From contig CAVXXX010000001.1 of NCBI GenBank assembly GCA_963765935.1, positions 1,178,001 to 1,242,000 of the forward strand: DNA of 64,000 bases, given 5' to 3'. This stretch comes from JAMXLG01 sp963765935 (GTDB taxonomy: Bacteria > Vulcanimicrobiota > Vulcanimicrobiia > Vulcanimicrobiales > Vulcanimicrobiaceae). Under the pieces are notes generated by a model that was not told the DNA's origin, did no database searches, and saw only the letters and a list, made by a program, of their open reading frames with translations. The position numbers and the translations under genes are program-made. Shown piece by piece: positions 25,161-34,163 of the stretch; position 1 is the first letter of the stretch; each line of letters opens with the position of its first letter.

Positions 25161-26204
25161 CTACGACGTCATTTGAAACGTTTGTTCGGAAGCGAGTGGG
25201 CCGCCTTCGATCGCCTGCGAGGGGGTCATTCCGAACATATGCTTGTGGTCGGAGCTGAAATGGCCCATATGCCAGAAACCGAAGTCGGCAGCGATCTCCA
25301 GTATGGCGGTGTTGCCGCCGGAAGAACGCAGCTTGCGATGCGCCGCATTCAAACGCCGGACCTTCCAATAGGTCATCGGTCCGACTCCGTACACGTCTTT
25401 GAACGCATAAATCAGTGCTCGCACGCCGCAATGCATTTCCTTGCAGATCCGATCGAGCGTAAGCGGCTCCTCCACGTTGTCCCACATGAACGCTTCTACG
25501 TTTCGAACCAGCGCGAGCGATCGCTGCTCGCGGCGTTGCTCGGATTTCGGCATAAGCGCGACGTTTTGCAATGCAGCAATGAGAGATCGCGCCATTTCGC
25601 TGCGCGCATAAAGCAATCGCGCGCGGGGAAACGCCGTGTCCGACACGCGAGGACCGTTGATTAAGCGGTCTACAAGTGAACGGACCTCGGCAAAGATCGA
25701 CGATTCGACGAAAATTTCAAACGCGCGCGGCGAAAGCGGCGCGCGCTCTGTATCGCGAGCGTGTTCGAGCGATAGACGAACCCAAACGACATGGCTCGCC
25801 CCAAGCGAGCAGACGTCAATGTCCGAACTGGGCGAAACACAAACCTGGTTCTTCGTCCAAGAATGACCGCGTTCGACGACGCGATCGCCTTCAATGATAA
25901 ATCCGACTGAGATCGTGTCGGGTTCTTCTCTAAAGCGAATCTCGATGCCGCGGTCTACGGCATACTCGTAAATAGTTACGGAACCAAGACGGATGGATGA
26001 AACGAAGCCGGAGAGCAAGCCAGCCGTTAGTTGAATGCACTGCGAACAACCGGCAAACGCGTGCTCAAGGTCCTGCGCGCTCGAGACGGGTGCGATATCC
26101 ACCAATCTCGGCGCGCGGGTGCGGCTTTCTTGCGAGAAAAAGATGGAATTCACTCTCTGATCTCCGCAAAAGCAATGAGATTTTTCGGCAAAACTGATTG
26201 TCAC
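25161..26204 (-). CDS. AraC family transcriptional regulator
   Basis: A 347-residue regulator with a C-terminal AraC double HTH (about residues 230-335: 'LTLDRICKEMHCGVRALIYAFKDVYGVGPMTYWKVRRLNAAHRKL' spans the first HTH; 'ILEIAADFGFWHMGHFSSDHKHMFGMTPSQ' the second). The N-terminal 200 residues form a sensing domain of the AraC_binding_2 type; no ligand residues identified. The start is a GTG at 26204 without a clear Shine-Dalgarno, so a later in-frame start is possible. An inverted repeat in the AT-rich upstream region (26216-26268) may be its own operator. Confidence 0.88.
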   Translation of the reverse strand: MTISFAEKSHCFCGDQRVNSIFFSQESRTRAPRLVDIAPVSSAQDLEHAFAGCSQCIQLTAGLLSGFVSSIRLGSVTIYEYAVDRGIEIRFREEPDTISVGFIIEGDRVVERGHSWTKNQVCVSPSSDIDVCSLGASHVVWVRLSLEHARDTERAPLSPRAFEIFVESSIFAEVRSLVDRLINGPRVSDTAFPRARLLYARSEMARSLIAALQNVALMPKSEQRREQRSLALVRNVEAFMWDNVEEPLTLDRICKEMHCGVRALIYAFKDVYGVGPMTYWKVRRLNAAHRKLRSSGGNTAILEIAADFGFWHMGHFSSDHKHMFGMTPSQAIEGGPLASEQTFQMTS

Positions 26205-26215
26205 AATGGAGAGAG

Positions 26216-26268
26216 AATATTCGGATAATATATATCGGGTTTACAAAGAAACCGTAAGACCGAATATT
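26216..26268. promoter_or_regulatory. AT-rich divergent promoter region with 9-bp inverted repeat
   Basis: Arms aatattcgg (26216-26224) and ccgaatatt (26260-26268) are perfect inverted repeats separated by 35 bp, so their centres are 44 bp apart, near four helical turns. Between them lies gataatatatat, the most AT-rich stretch nearby and a plausible -10 for either the AraC gene (minus) or the gene at 26327 (plus). AraC-type proteins often bind half-sites spaced like this. Confidence 0.4.
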
Positions 26269-26326
26269 TGTTTTCTGCAGCCTTCGGATACTGCGCAACC
26301 TTAAGGCACGTTACGATTGTGCCGGT

Positions 26327-26644
26327 ATGCGAACGCTCAACGGGCAGTATCAGCTCGATGACGCGGTCGCCGAATTCTTCGGTGCACGGACACTGAGGTT
26401 CATAGCACGCGATACGTACGTGACCGGAAGATTTGGGCGTGAGGGCGTCATTCGCGGGTCTGTGAACGGTCACGAGCTATTAGCTCAGTGGCACGATAAA
26501 GAGCGCGCGGGCTGGCTTCGCGTACACTTTGCTCCGTCTTTTAAAACCGGCGATCTGGAATACGGCGTAAATGCAAACGGCACGTCGGTCGGTCGCTCGG
26601 TCATGATACGCGTTGTTCGAACCACACGGTTGAACGCCGAGTAG
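26327..26644 (+). CDS. Hypothetical small soluble protein
   Basis: A 105-residue protein starting MRTLNGQYQLDDAVAEFFG. Its content is mainly beta-strand with alternating hydrophobics ('VTGRFGREGVIRGSVNGHELLAQW', 'WLRVHFAPSF'). The repeated 'GxxxxGxVxGxxLxAxW' spacing is like a small beta-barrel or lipocalin-type fold. No known family recognised. It is divergent from the AraC gene with 122 bases between, so it is a natural target for that regulator. Confidence 0.6.
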   Translation: MRTLNGQYQLDDAVAEFFGARTLRFIARDTYVTGRFGREGVIRGSVNGHELLAQWHDKERAGWLRVHFAPSFKTGDLEYGVNANGTSVGRSVMIRVVRTTRLNAE

Positions 26645-26689
26645 CAAACCGTTGCACTTCCCGGACAGCACAACGACGGCCGGCCGCCT

Positions 26690-27328
26690 ATGAGAGCAGC
26701 GGCAATCGAGAAGCGGCACGAACGCGTCGATCGTATCGTCGACGTCGCGACCGTCGTCCTAATCTCTCTGGCCGCGTTAGGAACGGCATGGTGCAGTTAT
26801 CAAAGCGCACGTTGGAGCGCACTTCAATCGCTGAACTACAGCAAGGCGAATGCCGCACGCGTCGAGGCCTCCGCGTACGCGGATCATGCGAATGCTCACC
26901 GCATCGTGGACATCATCGCTTTCGCCGAATGGGAGCGGGCCCTCGACCAGCATGATCCGTTCGCGGGATTCGTGCGCCAGCGCTTCGATCCGCCTCTCGA
27001 ACGCGCCGTACAAGCGTGGCTCGCTACCGATCCGTTGCACAAACGCAATGCACCGCCCACGCCCTTTGCCATGAGCGCATATCACCTGCCCGAAGAAAAT
27101 CAGGTGCAAAACGCAGTCGCGAGAGCGGAGGACCTTTTGGAAAAGGCTGTCTCCGCAAATGAGACCTCGGACCATTATGCATTTCTAACCGTGCTTTTCG
27201 CCTTTGCATCGTTTTTGGGCGGCATTGCGATCAAGCTCAAACGTCCAATGCACGCCGTCGCAACCGGCATAGGAATCGCTATTTTCTTGATGTCGCTCGC
27301 AATTATGCTCGGCTACCCTATCCGCTAG
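26690..27328 (+). CDS. DUF4337-like membrane protein
   Basis: A 212-residue protein with one N-terminal TM helix after a charged leader ('HERVDRIVDVATVVLISLAALGTAW'), the motif 'CSYQSARWSALQSLNYSKANAAR' that resembles DUF4337 proteins, a long periplasmic helical section, and two TM helices at the C-terminus. Function unknown. It follows the small protein at 26327 by 45 bases on the same strand and ends ten bases from the convergent DUF2254 gene. Confidence 0.65.
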   Translation: MRAAAIEKRHERVDRIVDVATVVLISLAALGTAWCSYQSARWSALQSLNYSKANAARVEASAYADHANAHRIVDIIAFAEWERALDQHDPFAGFVRQRFDPPLERAVQAWLATDPLHKRNAPPTPFAMSAYHLPEENQVQNAVARAEDLLEKAVSANETSDHYAFLTVLFAFASFLGGIAIKLKRPMHAVATGIGIAIFLMSLAIMLGYPIR

Positions 27329-27338
27329 CGAAGCCGCT

Positions 27339-28532
27339 TTATGTCCACACCTCAGCGCTCACGCCGATGCCTTGGCGATCCGGATGCGCCATCATGGCCA
27401 TATCGAGAACGTCGAGTCCGGACGCCGCAATCGAGCGATCGATGTCATTCAGATATGCGAGCGCCGCGGCACGCCGTGATTCGGTAGCTGCTGCTCTTGC
27501 GATCGCAAGGACGGCTGCGCGCATCCGGCGCATCACGAGCGGCTGTGCTGCTCCGCACAATCGAATCTCGTCGAATGAAAGGTGCAGATATCCGTTCCAG
27601 CTCGTACCGGGTGTCAATGTTTTCCTCGCGAGCCGGCAAAGAAGGCCCTCAATTTCATCGAGCGCTTGAACTGCGGTGGTCGGATCGTTGATCGCCGGCG
27701 AGAGCGCGCGCACCGCCGTGTCGACCAAGAGGCGAATCGAATACGAAAGATCGGTTTTCATGCTCCGCTCGGTCGCCAAATGAAACGCCTCTAGAATTTT
27801 CCCATCGTTTATGGATTCACCATACGCACGCGCAACGACGGTTCCGTACGCGATACAGTCGCCGACGGCACACGCGGCGACGACGCCTCGAGTGGATCCG
27901 TTACCAATCTTGCGCAGCGATTCGGTATCGATATCGACGATGTATTGAGGTTCCGTTCCGTAAAACAAAACTTCTTTTACGGGAAGCGCAGGCAGGGGTA
28001 TAGACGCATCGGCGTCGTCCTTTCCGGCGTCGGGCATCCGCTCGATGATTGCGAGCCCCGCATCGTGCAAATATCGCATCACTTGATAGATCTCGAGGCC
28101 GGCGAGCCGCTGAATGAGCCGCATAAGCATGAACGTGCTTAGCATGAGCAGCGCGCCGACGACCCCGATCGAATATTGAGGGACGATTCCGTCGCCTCTA
28201 ACGTCGACGCTCGCAAGCGTTCCGAGCGCGTAGGTAAACGTCGCCACGAACACGCCAAGTGCCCGATACATGACGGGATCGCGGAACAGAATCGGCGCAA
28301 GCCGCGCCGAATAACTCGTCACCGTGAACTGCAACACGAGAAACGCGAGCGAAAAAACGACCGCCGTTAGGGTGATCATCCCCGAAGCAATTGCAGAGAG
28401 CAGTGCCTGCGCCGATGCTACGGCCATTACGTGGGGCCGCTCGAAATACACGGCGTCGAAACGCGGCAAGAAGTAGGACGCGAGGACGATGACGGCCGCG
28501 ACGACGATCGGGAGCGTTAGTTGAGCACGCAT
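27339..28532 (-). CDS. DUF2254 predicted membrane protein
   Basis: A 397-residue protein. Four TM helices lie in the first 150 residues ('LPIVVAAVIVLASYFLPR', 'AQALLSAIASGMITLTAVVFSLAFLVLQFTVTSYSARL'), followed by a cytoplasmic domain ending in a helical bundle ('SPAINDPTTAVQALDEIEGLL'). 'QFTVTSYSPRL' and 'SPAINDPFTA' are the signature segments of DUF2254, and close versions of both are here. Role unknown. A Rho-independent terminator for clpB lies just upstream of its start. Confidence 0.85.
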   Translation of the reverse strand: MRAQLTLPIVVAAVIVLASYFLPRFDAVYFERPHVMAVASAQALLSAIASGMITLTAVVFSLAFLVLQFTVTSYSARLAPILFRDPVMYRALGVFVATFTYALGTLASVDVRGDGIVPQYSIGVVGALLMLSTFMLMRLIQRLAGLEIYQVMRYLHDAGLAIIERMPDAGKDDADASIPLPALPVKEVLFYGTEPQYIVDIDTESLRKIGNGSTRGVVAACAVGDCIAYGTVVARAYGESINDGKILEAFHLATERSMKTDLSYSIRLLVDTAVRALSPAINDPTTAVQALDEIEGLLCRLARKTLTPGTSWNGYLHLSFDEIRLCGAAQPLVMRRMRAAVLAIARAAATESRRAAALAYLNDIDRSIAASGLDVLDMAMMAHPDRQGIGVSAEVWT

Positions 28533-28545
28533 TGCACGTGCTTGA

Positions 28546-28584
28546 AAAATACCACCCGGGACAGCGTGGCTGCTATCCCGGGTG
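28546..28584 (-). terminator. Rho-independent terminator after clpB
   Basis: Minus-strand stem CACCCGGGA/TCCCGGGTG (28584-28576 with 28561-28553), a 14-base loop, then GGTATTTTTC ending near 28546. GC-rich stem plus U-run, placed 24 bases past the clpB stop. Confidence 0.85.
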
Positions 28585-28607
28585 TGCGGAGTTTGAATCT
28601 CGCCGAA

Positions 28608-31235
28608 TTAAACGGTTGCCGGCACTCGTTCGCCGACTGTGAACGTCAGTTCACCCGTAATATCGTTGAAGCCGACGTTCACCGTGTCGCCATCGCGCAC
28701 GTCGCCGGCGAGAATCTTCCGGCCGAGCGGCGTTTCCAACTCCTTTTGAATCGTCCGTTTGAGCGGACGCGCGCCGTAATTCGGATCGTAACCGGCCTTT
28801 ACGAGATGGCGTTTCGCGCCGTCGTCGAGCACGAGCGTGATCCGCCGCTCGGTCAAACGCGCGCGCAGGCGTTCGAGTTGAATGTCGACGATCTCCATCA
28901 GCTGGTCTTCGCTCAGCGCGTGGAAGACGATGATTTCGTCCACTCGATTGAGGAACTCGGGACGGAAGTGAGCCCGAAGTTCTTCCATCACGGTCGCGCG
29001 CATGATCGCCTCTTCCGCGCCGCCGAGCGTGCCTCGATATTCGAGGATGCGATGGCTTCCGATGTTCGACGTCATGATGACGATCGTGTTGCGGAAGTCG
29101 ACCGTATGACCTTGACCATCGGTCAAACGTCCATCGTCGAGAATTTGCAGCAGCACGTTGAACACATCGTGGTGCGCCTTCTCGATTTCATCGAAAAGAA
29201 TGACCGAGTATGGATGGCGCCGCACGGCTTCCGTCAACTGTCCGCCTTCTTCGTATCCGATGTATCCCGGAGGCGCGCCGAGTAATCGCGCGACGGTATG
29301 CTTCTCCTGATATTCGGACATGTCGATCCGGATCAGAGCGCGGTCGTCGTCGAAGAGATACTGCGCCAGCGCGCGCGCAAGTTCGGTCTTACCGACGCCG
29401 GTCGGACCGAGGAAAATGAACGATCCAATCGGTCGATTCGGATCGGCGAGACCCGATCGCGAACGCAGCACCGCTTCAGCGACCGCATCGACCGCTTCGT
29501 CTTGCCCGATGACACGCTTATGCAACTCTGCATCGAGCGTAAGCAGTTTCTGCTTCTCGCCTTCGAGCAGTTTCGCAACCGGAATGCCGGTCCACCGCGC
29601 GATAACCTCCGCGATGTCCTCTTCGTCGACTTCTTCTTTCGAAAGACGTCCGACTTTGCCGTCCTGCAGCCGCGCCTCTTCTTTGGCTAGCTCTTTTTCC
29701 ACCTGCGGAAGGCGGCCGTACTTCAATTCGGCGACGCGGTTGAGATCGTATTGGCGTTCCGCCTGCTCGATCTGCACCTTCGTCTCGGTAATCTGTTCGC
29801 GCAGCTCGCGCAAGCGAATCGAAGCGTTCTTCTCCGACTCCCACTGCGAGCGCAATTTTGTTTGCTCCTCGCGTAGCTCGGCCAGTTCACGCTCGAGCGC
29901 ATCTAACCGTTCGCGGCTTTGCCGGTCGCTTTCCTTACGCAGCGCTTCGCGTTCGATTTCGAGTTGCATGACGCGGCGCGAGACTTCGTCGAGTTCTTGC
30001 GGCATCGAGTCGATCTCGGTGCGCAGCTTCGCGGCCGCTTCATCGACGAGGTCGATCGCCTTATCCGGCAAGAACCGGTCTGCGATGTAGCGATTGCTCA
30101 TCGTTGCCGCTGCAACCAGCGCACTGTCCTTGATCCGCACGCCATGATGCGCTTCGTACTTCTCGCGTAATCCGCGCAGAATCGAGATCGTGTCTTCGAC
30201 GCTCGGCTGATCGACGAGCACCGGCTGAAAGCGGCGTTCGAGCGCGGCATCCTTTTCAATGTACTTGCGGTACTCATCGAGCGTGGTCGCACCGATCATG
30301 TGCAGTTCGCCGCGTGCAAGCATCGGTTTGAGCAAGTTGCCGGCATCCATTGAGCCTTCGGCCTTGCCCGCGCCGACGACGGTGTGCAATTCGTCGACGA
30401 ACAGAACGATCTGCCCTTCGGAATTCGCAACGTCCTTGAGCACGGCTTTGAGGCGCTCTTCGAATTCACCGCGATATTTCGCGCCTGCAATGAGGGCGCC
30501 CATATCGAGCGACACGATACGCTTGTTTTTCAGGCCTTCCGGCACGTCCCCGCGCACGATCCGCTGCGCCAAACCTTCGACGATCGCCGTCTTGCCGACG
30601 CCGGGATCACCGATGAGCACCGGATTGTTTTTCGTACGGCGCGAGAGCACTTGGACGATGCGGCGGATTTCATCGTCGCGTCCGATCACCGGATCGAGTT
30701 TGCCGCGTTCCGCTTCGAGCGTGAGATCGCGGCCATACCGTTCCAGCGACTTGTACGTGCCTTCGGGATCTTTCGTCGTCACGCGTTGATTGCCGCGAAC
30801 GGCACGCAGCGCCTCGAGCAGTTTCTCGCGCGTTAATCCCGCATCGCGAAAGAGTTTCCCGACGGTGCCCGATGACTGCGACATCGCAAGCAGCACGTGC
30901 TCGACGGATGTATAGTCGTCTTGCAGCGCCTTGGCTTCGTTTTCGGCGGTTGCCATGACGCGCGCGAGTTCGGGTGAGAGCGTTACTTGCGCGCTCTCCG
31001 CGTTGGCTCCGGAGAGCCGTGGCAGGTGGCCGATGGCCTCATCGACCTTCTTCGTGAAGGCCTTCACATCGACGCCTGCGGCCTGGAGAATGTCAGGCGC
31101 GATGCCGCGCTCCTGTTCCAGCAATGCGGCGAGGAAATGCTCGGGGTTCGTTTGGGTGTTGTGTTCGTGGAGCGCACGAGTATAGGCCGCGTTGAGGCCC
31201 TCGCTCACGCGCTCCGTCATCTTGTCAACGTTCAT
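28608..31235 (-). CDS. clpB: ATP-dependent disaggregase ClpB
   Basis: An 875-residue Hsp100 protein: N-terminal double Clp repeat (1-150), AAA1 with Walker A 'GDPGVGKT' (209-216) and the 'GAKYRGEFEERL' pore region, a long middle coiled coil (about 405-530, 'LEREL', 'LREEQTKLRSQWESEK'), AAA2 with 'GPTGVGKT', and the pore loop 'GAPPGYIGYEEGG'. The middle domain and length define ClpB rather than ClpA/C. It works with DnaK to dissolve aggregates. Start ATG at 31235 has AGGGGTG five bases upstream. No sigma-32 or CIRCE site is clear in the short divergent region to the next gene. Confidence 0.98.
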   Translation of the reverse strand: MNVDKMTERVSEGLNAAYTRALHEHNTQTNPEHFLAALLEQERGIAPDILQAAGVDVKAFTKKVDEAIGHLPRLSGANAESAQVTLSPELARVMATAENEAKALQDDYTSVEHVLLAMSQSSGTVGKLFRDAGLTREKLLEALRAVRGNQRVTTKDPEGTYKSLERYGRDLTLEAERGKLDPVIGRDDEIRRIVQVLSRRTKNNPVLIGDPGVGKTAIVEGLAQRIVRGDVPEGLKNKRIVSLDMGALIAGAKYRGEFEERLKAVLKDVANSEGQIVLFVDELHTVVGAGKAEGSMDAGNLLKPMLARGELHMIGATTLDEYRKYIEKDAALERRFQPVLVDQPSVEDTISILRGLREKYEAHHGVRIKDSALVAAATMSNRYIADRFLPDKAIDLVDEAAAKLRTEIDSMPQELDEVSRRVMQLEIEREALRKESDRQSRERLDALERELAELREEQTKLRSQWESEKNASIRLRELREQITETKVQIEQAERQYDLNRVAELKYGRLPQVEKELAKEEARLQDGKVGRLSKEEVDEEDIAEVIARWTGIPVAKLLEGEKQKLLTLDAELHKRVIGQDEAVDAVAEAVLRSRSGLADPNRPIGSFIFLGPTGVGKTELARALAQYLFDDDRALIRIDMSEYQEKHTVARLLGAPPGYIGYEEGGQLTEAVRRHPYSVILFDEIEKAHHDVFNVLLQILDDGRLTDGQGHTVDFRNTIVIMTSNIGSHRILEYRGTLGGAEEAIMRATVMEELRAHFRPEFLNRVDEIIVFHALSEDQLMEIVDIQLERLRARLTERRITLVLDDGAKRHLVKAGYDPNYGARPLKRTIQKELETPLGRKILAGDVRDGDTVNVGFNDITGELTFTVGERVPATV

Positions 31236-31333
31236 CGTTCACCCCTTACGACCGCCAGAACCCATCCAATGGTTGCAGACAAACCAGTCCAATCCAGCGG
31301 GATTCCTTCTCGGCCGGAGTGTACCCCGCGCCT

Positions 31334-32422
31334 ATGAACATCGCGGCCGGCGCCATTCGTGCCTTCTATCTCTTTGATGTCGCCGACACAATCGATTTGG
31401 CTGCACTTCGTACGGTCGAGGGCGAAGGCGTCTCTCCCAAGGATATTCCGCTCCGGCCATACGCGTCCACCGCTTATCTTCAATTTCCCGTACGTCCGCT
31501 CGTGGCTCCCATGCCCGAGGCTCGATTCGGCGAGCTCAACTGCGGCGTCCGCGCGAAGTTCTTCGACTACGGCGTTATATCACTGCGGCTCTCATTCCCT
31601 ATCAGCGGCAGTTGGGAACACGTGCAAGCGGTCGCGAGTGAGCTACGCCGCAGCGATGCGATCGCGCGCTACGCCGCGAGCACGGTTGAACGGATTTGCT
31701 CGGAACTTGGGCCGGCGCTCGACGACCCGCATCGTACGCTCGTCGAAGACTACTTCGTAATCGAAGTCGAGCGATTTGATCCCCGGATGGAATCCGGCAC
31801 ACTGCTTCACGATTACTCCGAACATCTCGCGCATTTGTTGCTCGATGAAACGATCCCGCTCTCACATCCCGAAATCGAAGAGGCGCTGCGCACGCGGTTC
31901 TCTTATTACGCCGACGACCTCACCATCGTTCAATGGGACACCGCGTTCGTATACGACCGGCGCGAGTCGAGCGATGCGATCGGAGACATTCTCGAATTCG
32001 CAAACTCACAGTTACTCGAACTACGGACGTACGACGCGTTGCTCGATCGCGAACTCGATGTCATTTACGCACTGCAGCCCGGCTCGCGCGCGCGATCCTT
32101 CGCCGGCCGCCGCGAAGCCGAATCTGCTGCGACCATCCGTTATTTGATTGTCGACGTGCTCGAACTGATCGATCGTTCGAGCAACGCGCTCAAGGTCGTC
32201 GGCGACGCGTACTACGCGCGCATCTATCGCGCGGCGGCATCAAGACTCGGCCTCACCGATTGGCAGAGTCAAATCGACAGCAAACTTGCGAGCGTTCGCG
32301 ACATGTACCAATTCCTCACGGATCAAGCCCGCGCGCGCCGCGACGAATTCATGGAGATCATCGTGATCGTCCTGATCGCCATCGAAGTGGTCATCGGCGT
32401 ATGGACGCTCGTGCGCCACTAA
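31334..32422 (+). CDS. RMD1/DUF155 family protein with C-terminal TM helix
   Basis: A 362-residue protein. A central segment 'VRAKFFDYGVISLRLSFP' resembles the family's 'A.vFdYGvvVfwg' core, 'ALQPGSRARSFAGRREAESAATIRYLIVDVLELID' matches the helical part, and the C-terminus 'RRDEFMEIIVIVLIAIEVVIGV' is the characteristic membrane anchor (family form 'LEWIIIxLIxxEVxx'). The founding members are yeast Rmd1/Rmd8; bacterial ones have no assigned role. It is divergent from clpB (98-base gap) and ends with a four-base overlap with the convergent PEBP gene. No Shine-Dalgarno before the ATG. Confidence 0.72.
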   Translation: MNIAAGAIRAFYLFDVADTIDLAALRTVEGEGVSPKDIPLRPYASTAYLQFPVRPLVAPMPEARFGELNCGVRAKFFDYGVISLRLSFPISGSWEHVQAVASELRRSDAIARYAASTVERICSELGPALDDPHRTLVEDYFVIEVERFDPRMESGTLLHDYSEHLAHLLLDETIPLSHPEIEEALRTRFSYYADDLTIVQWDTAFVYDRRESSDAIGDILEFANSQLLELRTYDALLDRELDVIYALQPGSRARSFAGRREAESAATIRYLIVDVLELIDRSSNALKVVGDAYYARIYRAAASRLGLTDWQSQIDSKLASVRDMYQFLTDQARARRDEFMEIIVIVLIAIEVVIGVWTLVRH

Positions 32423-33084
32423 GGAGCGCTGAGAAGCCCGGTGATGCTTGCGCGGCCGATAACGTGTCCGATCATCGCGTAGAGCAACGCCTCGACGTTC
32501 GGAGGGTTGAGCCCGGGATTGTTCTGCAGCGTGAGCTCCGCATCAAGCGCGTAGATCGTGAATACGTAGTGATGGACGATGCCCGGCGGCGGACACGGGC
32601 CGAAGTATCCCTGCACGCCCGCGTCGTCGACGACTTGCGACCACAGGCCGGCGATGTTTCCCGGTTTTACCCCCTGAGGTAAGCGGTTGGCGCGCGAGCG
32701 CATGTTGTAGATGCCCCAGTGGCCGAAGTTTGCGGTTTCATCGAAGAGCACAAGCGCCAAGCTCTTGGTCCCGGAGGGTTGGTTCGACCAATACAGGACA
32801 GGTGATAAATCCCCGCCGTCGCACTGCGGCGGCGCGATTCCGATCATACTTTTCGGAATTTTTGCGTTGTTTGCGAACGCCGGACTCATGATCTTGAAGC
32901 CGCCGATATTACTGACCACAACGCTATCCGACATCAACCGTGTGTACGATGATGCGTGAAGCACCGACTGGACGGCTTCGCTTGGTTGTTGCGACGAACC
33001 GGGAATTGAACCCGAGGAACACGACCCCAGCGCGAAGGCGCCGCCCAATGCAAGCACATTCAAGCGACGAAATATGGATTTCAT
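32419..33084 (-). CDS. PEBP/YbhB-type lipoprotein
   Basis: A 221-residue protein with a lipoprotein signal peptide (start ATG 33084; 'LALGGAFALGSCSSG', lipobox LGSC) and a phosphatidylethanolamine-binding protein fold: 'GGDLSPVLYWSNQPSGTKSLALVLFDET', 'HWGIYNM', and 'YFGPCPPPGIVHHYVFTIYALD' which holds the conserved ligand-site 'GPxPPxGxHHY'. Bacterial YbhB/YbcL proteins bind anionic ligands but have no firm function. Choosing 33084 over an upstream in-frame start is supported by the lipobox position. Confidence 0.88.
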   Translation of the reverse strand: MKSIFRRLNVLALGGAFALGSCSSGSIPGSSQQPSEAVQSVLHASSYTRLMSDSVVVSNIGGFKIMSPAFANNAKIPKSMIGIAPPQCDGGDLSPVLYWSNQPSGTKSLALVLFDETANFGHWGIYNMRSRANRLPQGVKPGNIAGLWSQVVDDAGVQGYFGPCPPPGIVHHYVFTIYALDAELTLQNNPGLNPPNVEALLYAMIGHVIGRASITGLLSAP

Positions 33085-33132
33085 GGCCACCTCCACAAAC
33101 GCGAGAGCGGACCACACCACTATAGCGCGCTT

Positions 33133-34137
33133 TTATCGAATCGCGGCTACTTGCGACTCGATCTCATGGTAGAAACGGCGTTTCGTCACGTCGTCGATGA
33201 ACGACGCTTCGAACGAATTGCGCGCCAACACAACGAGATCATCGTCGGTTAAATCCAGCGCCGCCGCAGTCTGCACGAAATTCTCGCCGACGTATCCCCC
33301 GAAATATGCAGGATCGTCGGAGTTCACCGTTGCGACGAGTCCTGCGTCGAGCATGCGTTTGAGCGGATGACTCGCGAGACCGGGAACGACGTGCAGTTTG
33401 ACGTTTGAGAGCGGGCAAACGGTGAGCGGTACGCGCTGGCGGCGCAAACGTTCCACGAGCTGCGGGTCATCGAGACTGTGAATCCCGTGATCGATCCGCG
33501 AAACGCGCAGAAGATCGAGCGCCTCCCACACGTACTGCGCCGGTCCCTCTTCACCCGCGTGCGCAACGGTGAGAAACCCTTCGGCACGCGCATGGTCGAA
33601 GACCGTCACAAACTTAGACGGCGGATTTCCGCGCTCGGCAGAATCCAGACCGACGGCGACGATGCGGTCGCGATACGGAATCGCTTGTTCCAAGGTTTCC
33701 ATTGCGGACGATGCGGCGAGATCGCGCAAGAAACACATGATGAGATGCGAGGTGATTCCGAATCGAGATTGCCCCGCGCGAAGTCCCGCAGTAATTCCTT
33801 CGACGACGGTTTCGAATGCCACGCCGCGGCTCGTATGCGCTTGCGGATCGAAGAAGATCTCGGCGTGACGCACGTTCTGCCCGCGCGCACGCTCGAGATA
33901 CGCGATCGTGAGGTCGAAGTAGTCCTGCTCCGTTCGCAGCACATTCATGCCGGCATAGTACACATCGAGGAACGACTGAAGATCTTCGAAGCGGTAGGCG
34001 GCGCGAAGCGCCTCAACTGATGGATACTTCAGGGTGATGCCGTTGCGCAGCGCTATCGAAAAGATGAGTTCGGGCTCGAACGTACCCTCGATATGAACGT
34101 GCAGCTCCGCCTTCGGGAGCTTGAGCGGATCGATCAC
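33133..34137 (-). CDS. add: Adenosine/adenine deaminase
   Basis: A 334-residue amidohydrolase. Metal and catalytic motifs: 'KAELHVHIEG' (HxH), 'TVAHAGEEG' (zinc His, catalytic Glu), 'RIDHGIHS' and 'VNSDDPAYFGGY' (the zinc Asp pair). The 'SDDPAYFGG' form is typical of the adenine-deaminase branch of the family, so the substrate may be adenine rather than adenosine. It follows selB by 26 bases on the same strand and is the last gene of the gyrA-trxA-selA-selB run. Links to selenium metabolism are not known; it may simply be co-transcribed. Confidence 0.92.
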   Translation of the reverse strand: MIDPLKLPKAELHVHIEGTFEPELIFSIALRNGITLKYPSVEALRAAYRFEDLQSFLDVYYAGMNVLRTEQDYFDLTIAYLERARGQNVRHAEIFFDPQAHTSRGVAFETVVEGITAGLRAGQSRFGITSHLIMCFLRDLAASSAMETLEQAIPYRDRIVAVGLDSAERGNPPSKFVTVFDHARAEGFLTVAHAGEEGPAQYVWEALDLLRVSRIDHGIHSLDDPQLVERLRRQRVPLTVCPLSNVKLHVVPGLASHPLKRMLDAGLVATVNSDDPAYFGGYVGENFVQTAAALDLTDDDLVVLARNSFEASFIDDVTKRRFYHEIESQVAAIR

Positions 34138-34163
34138 GGCGCTCGAAGTACGACGATACGCCG

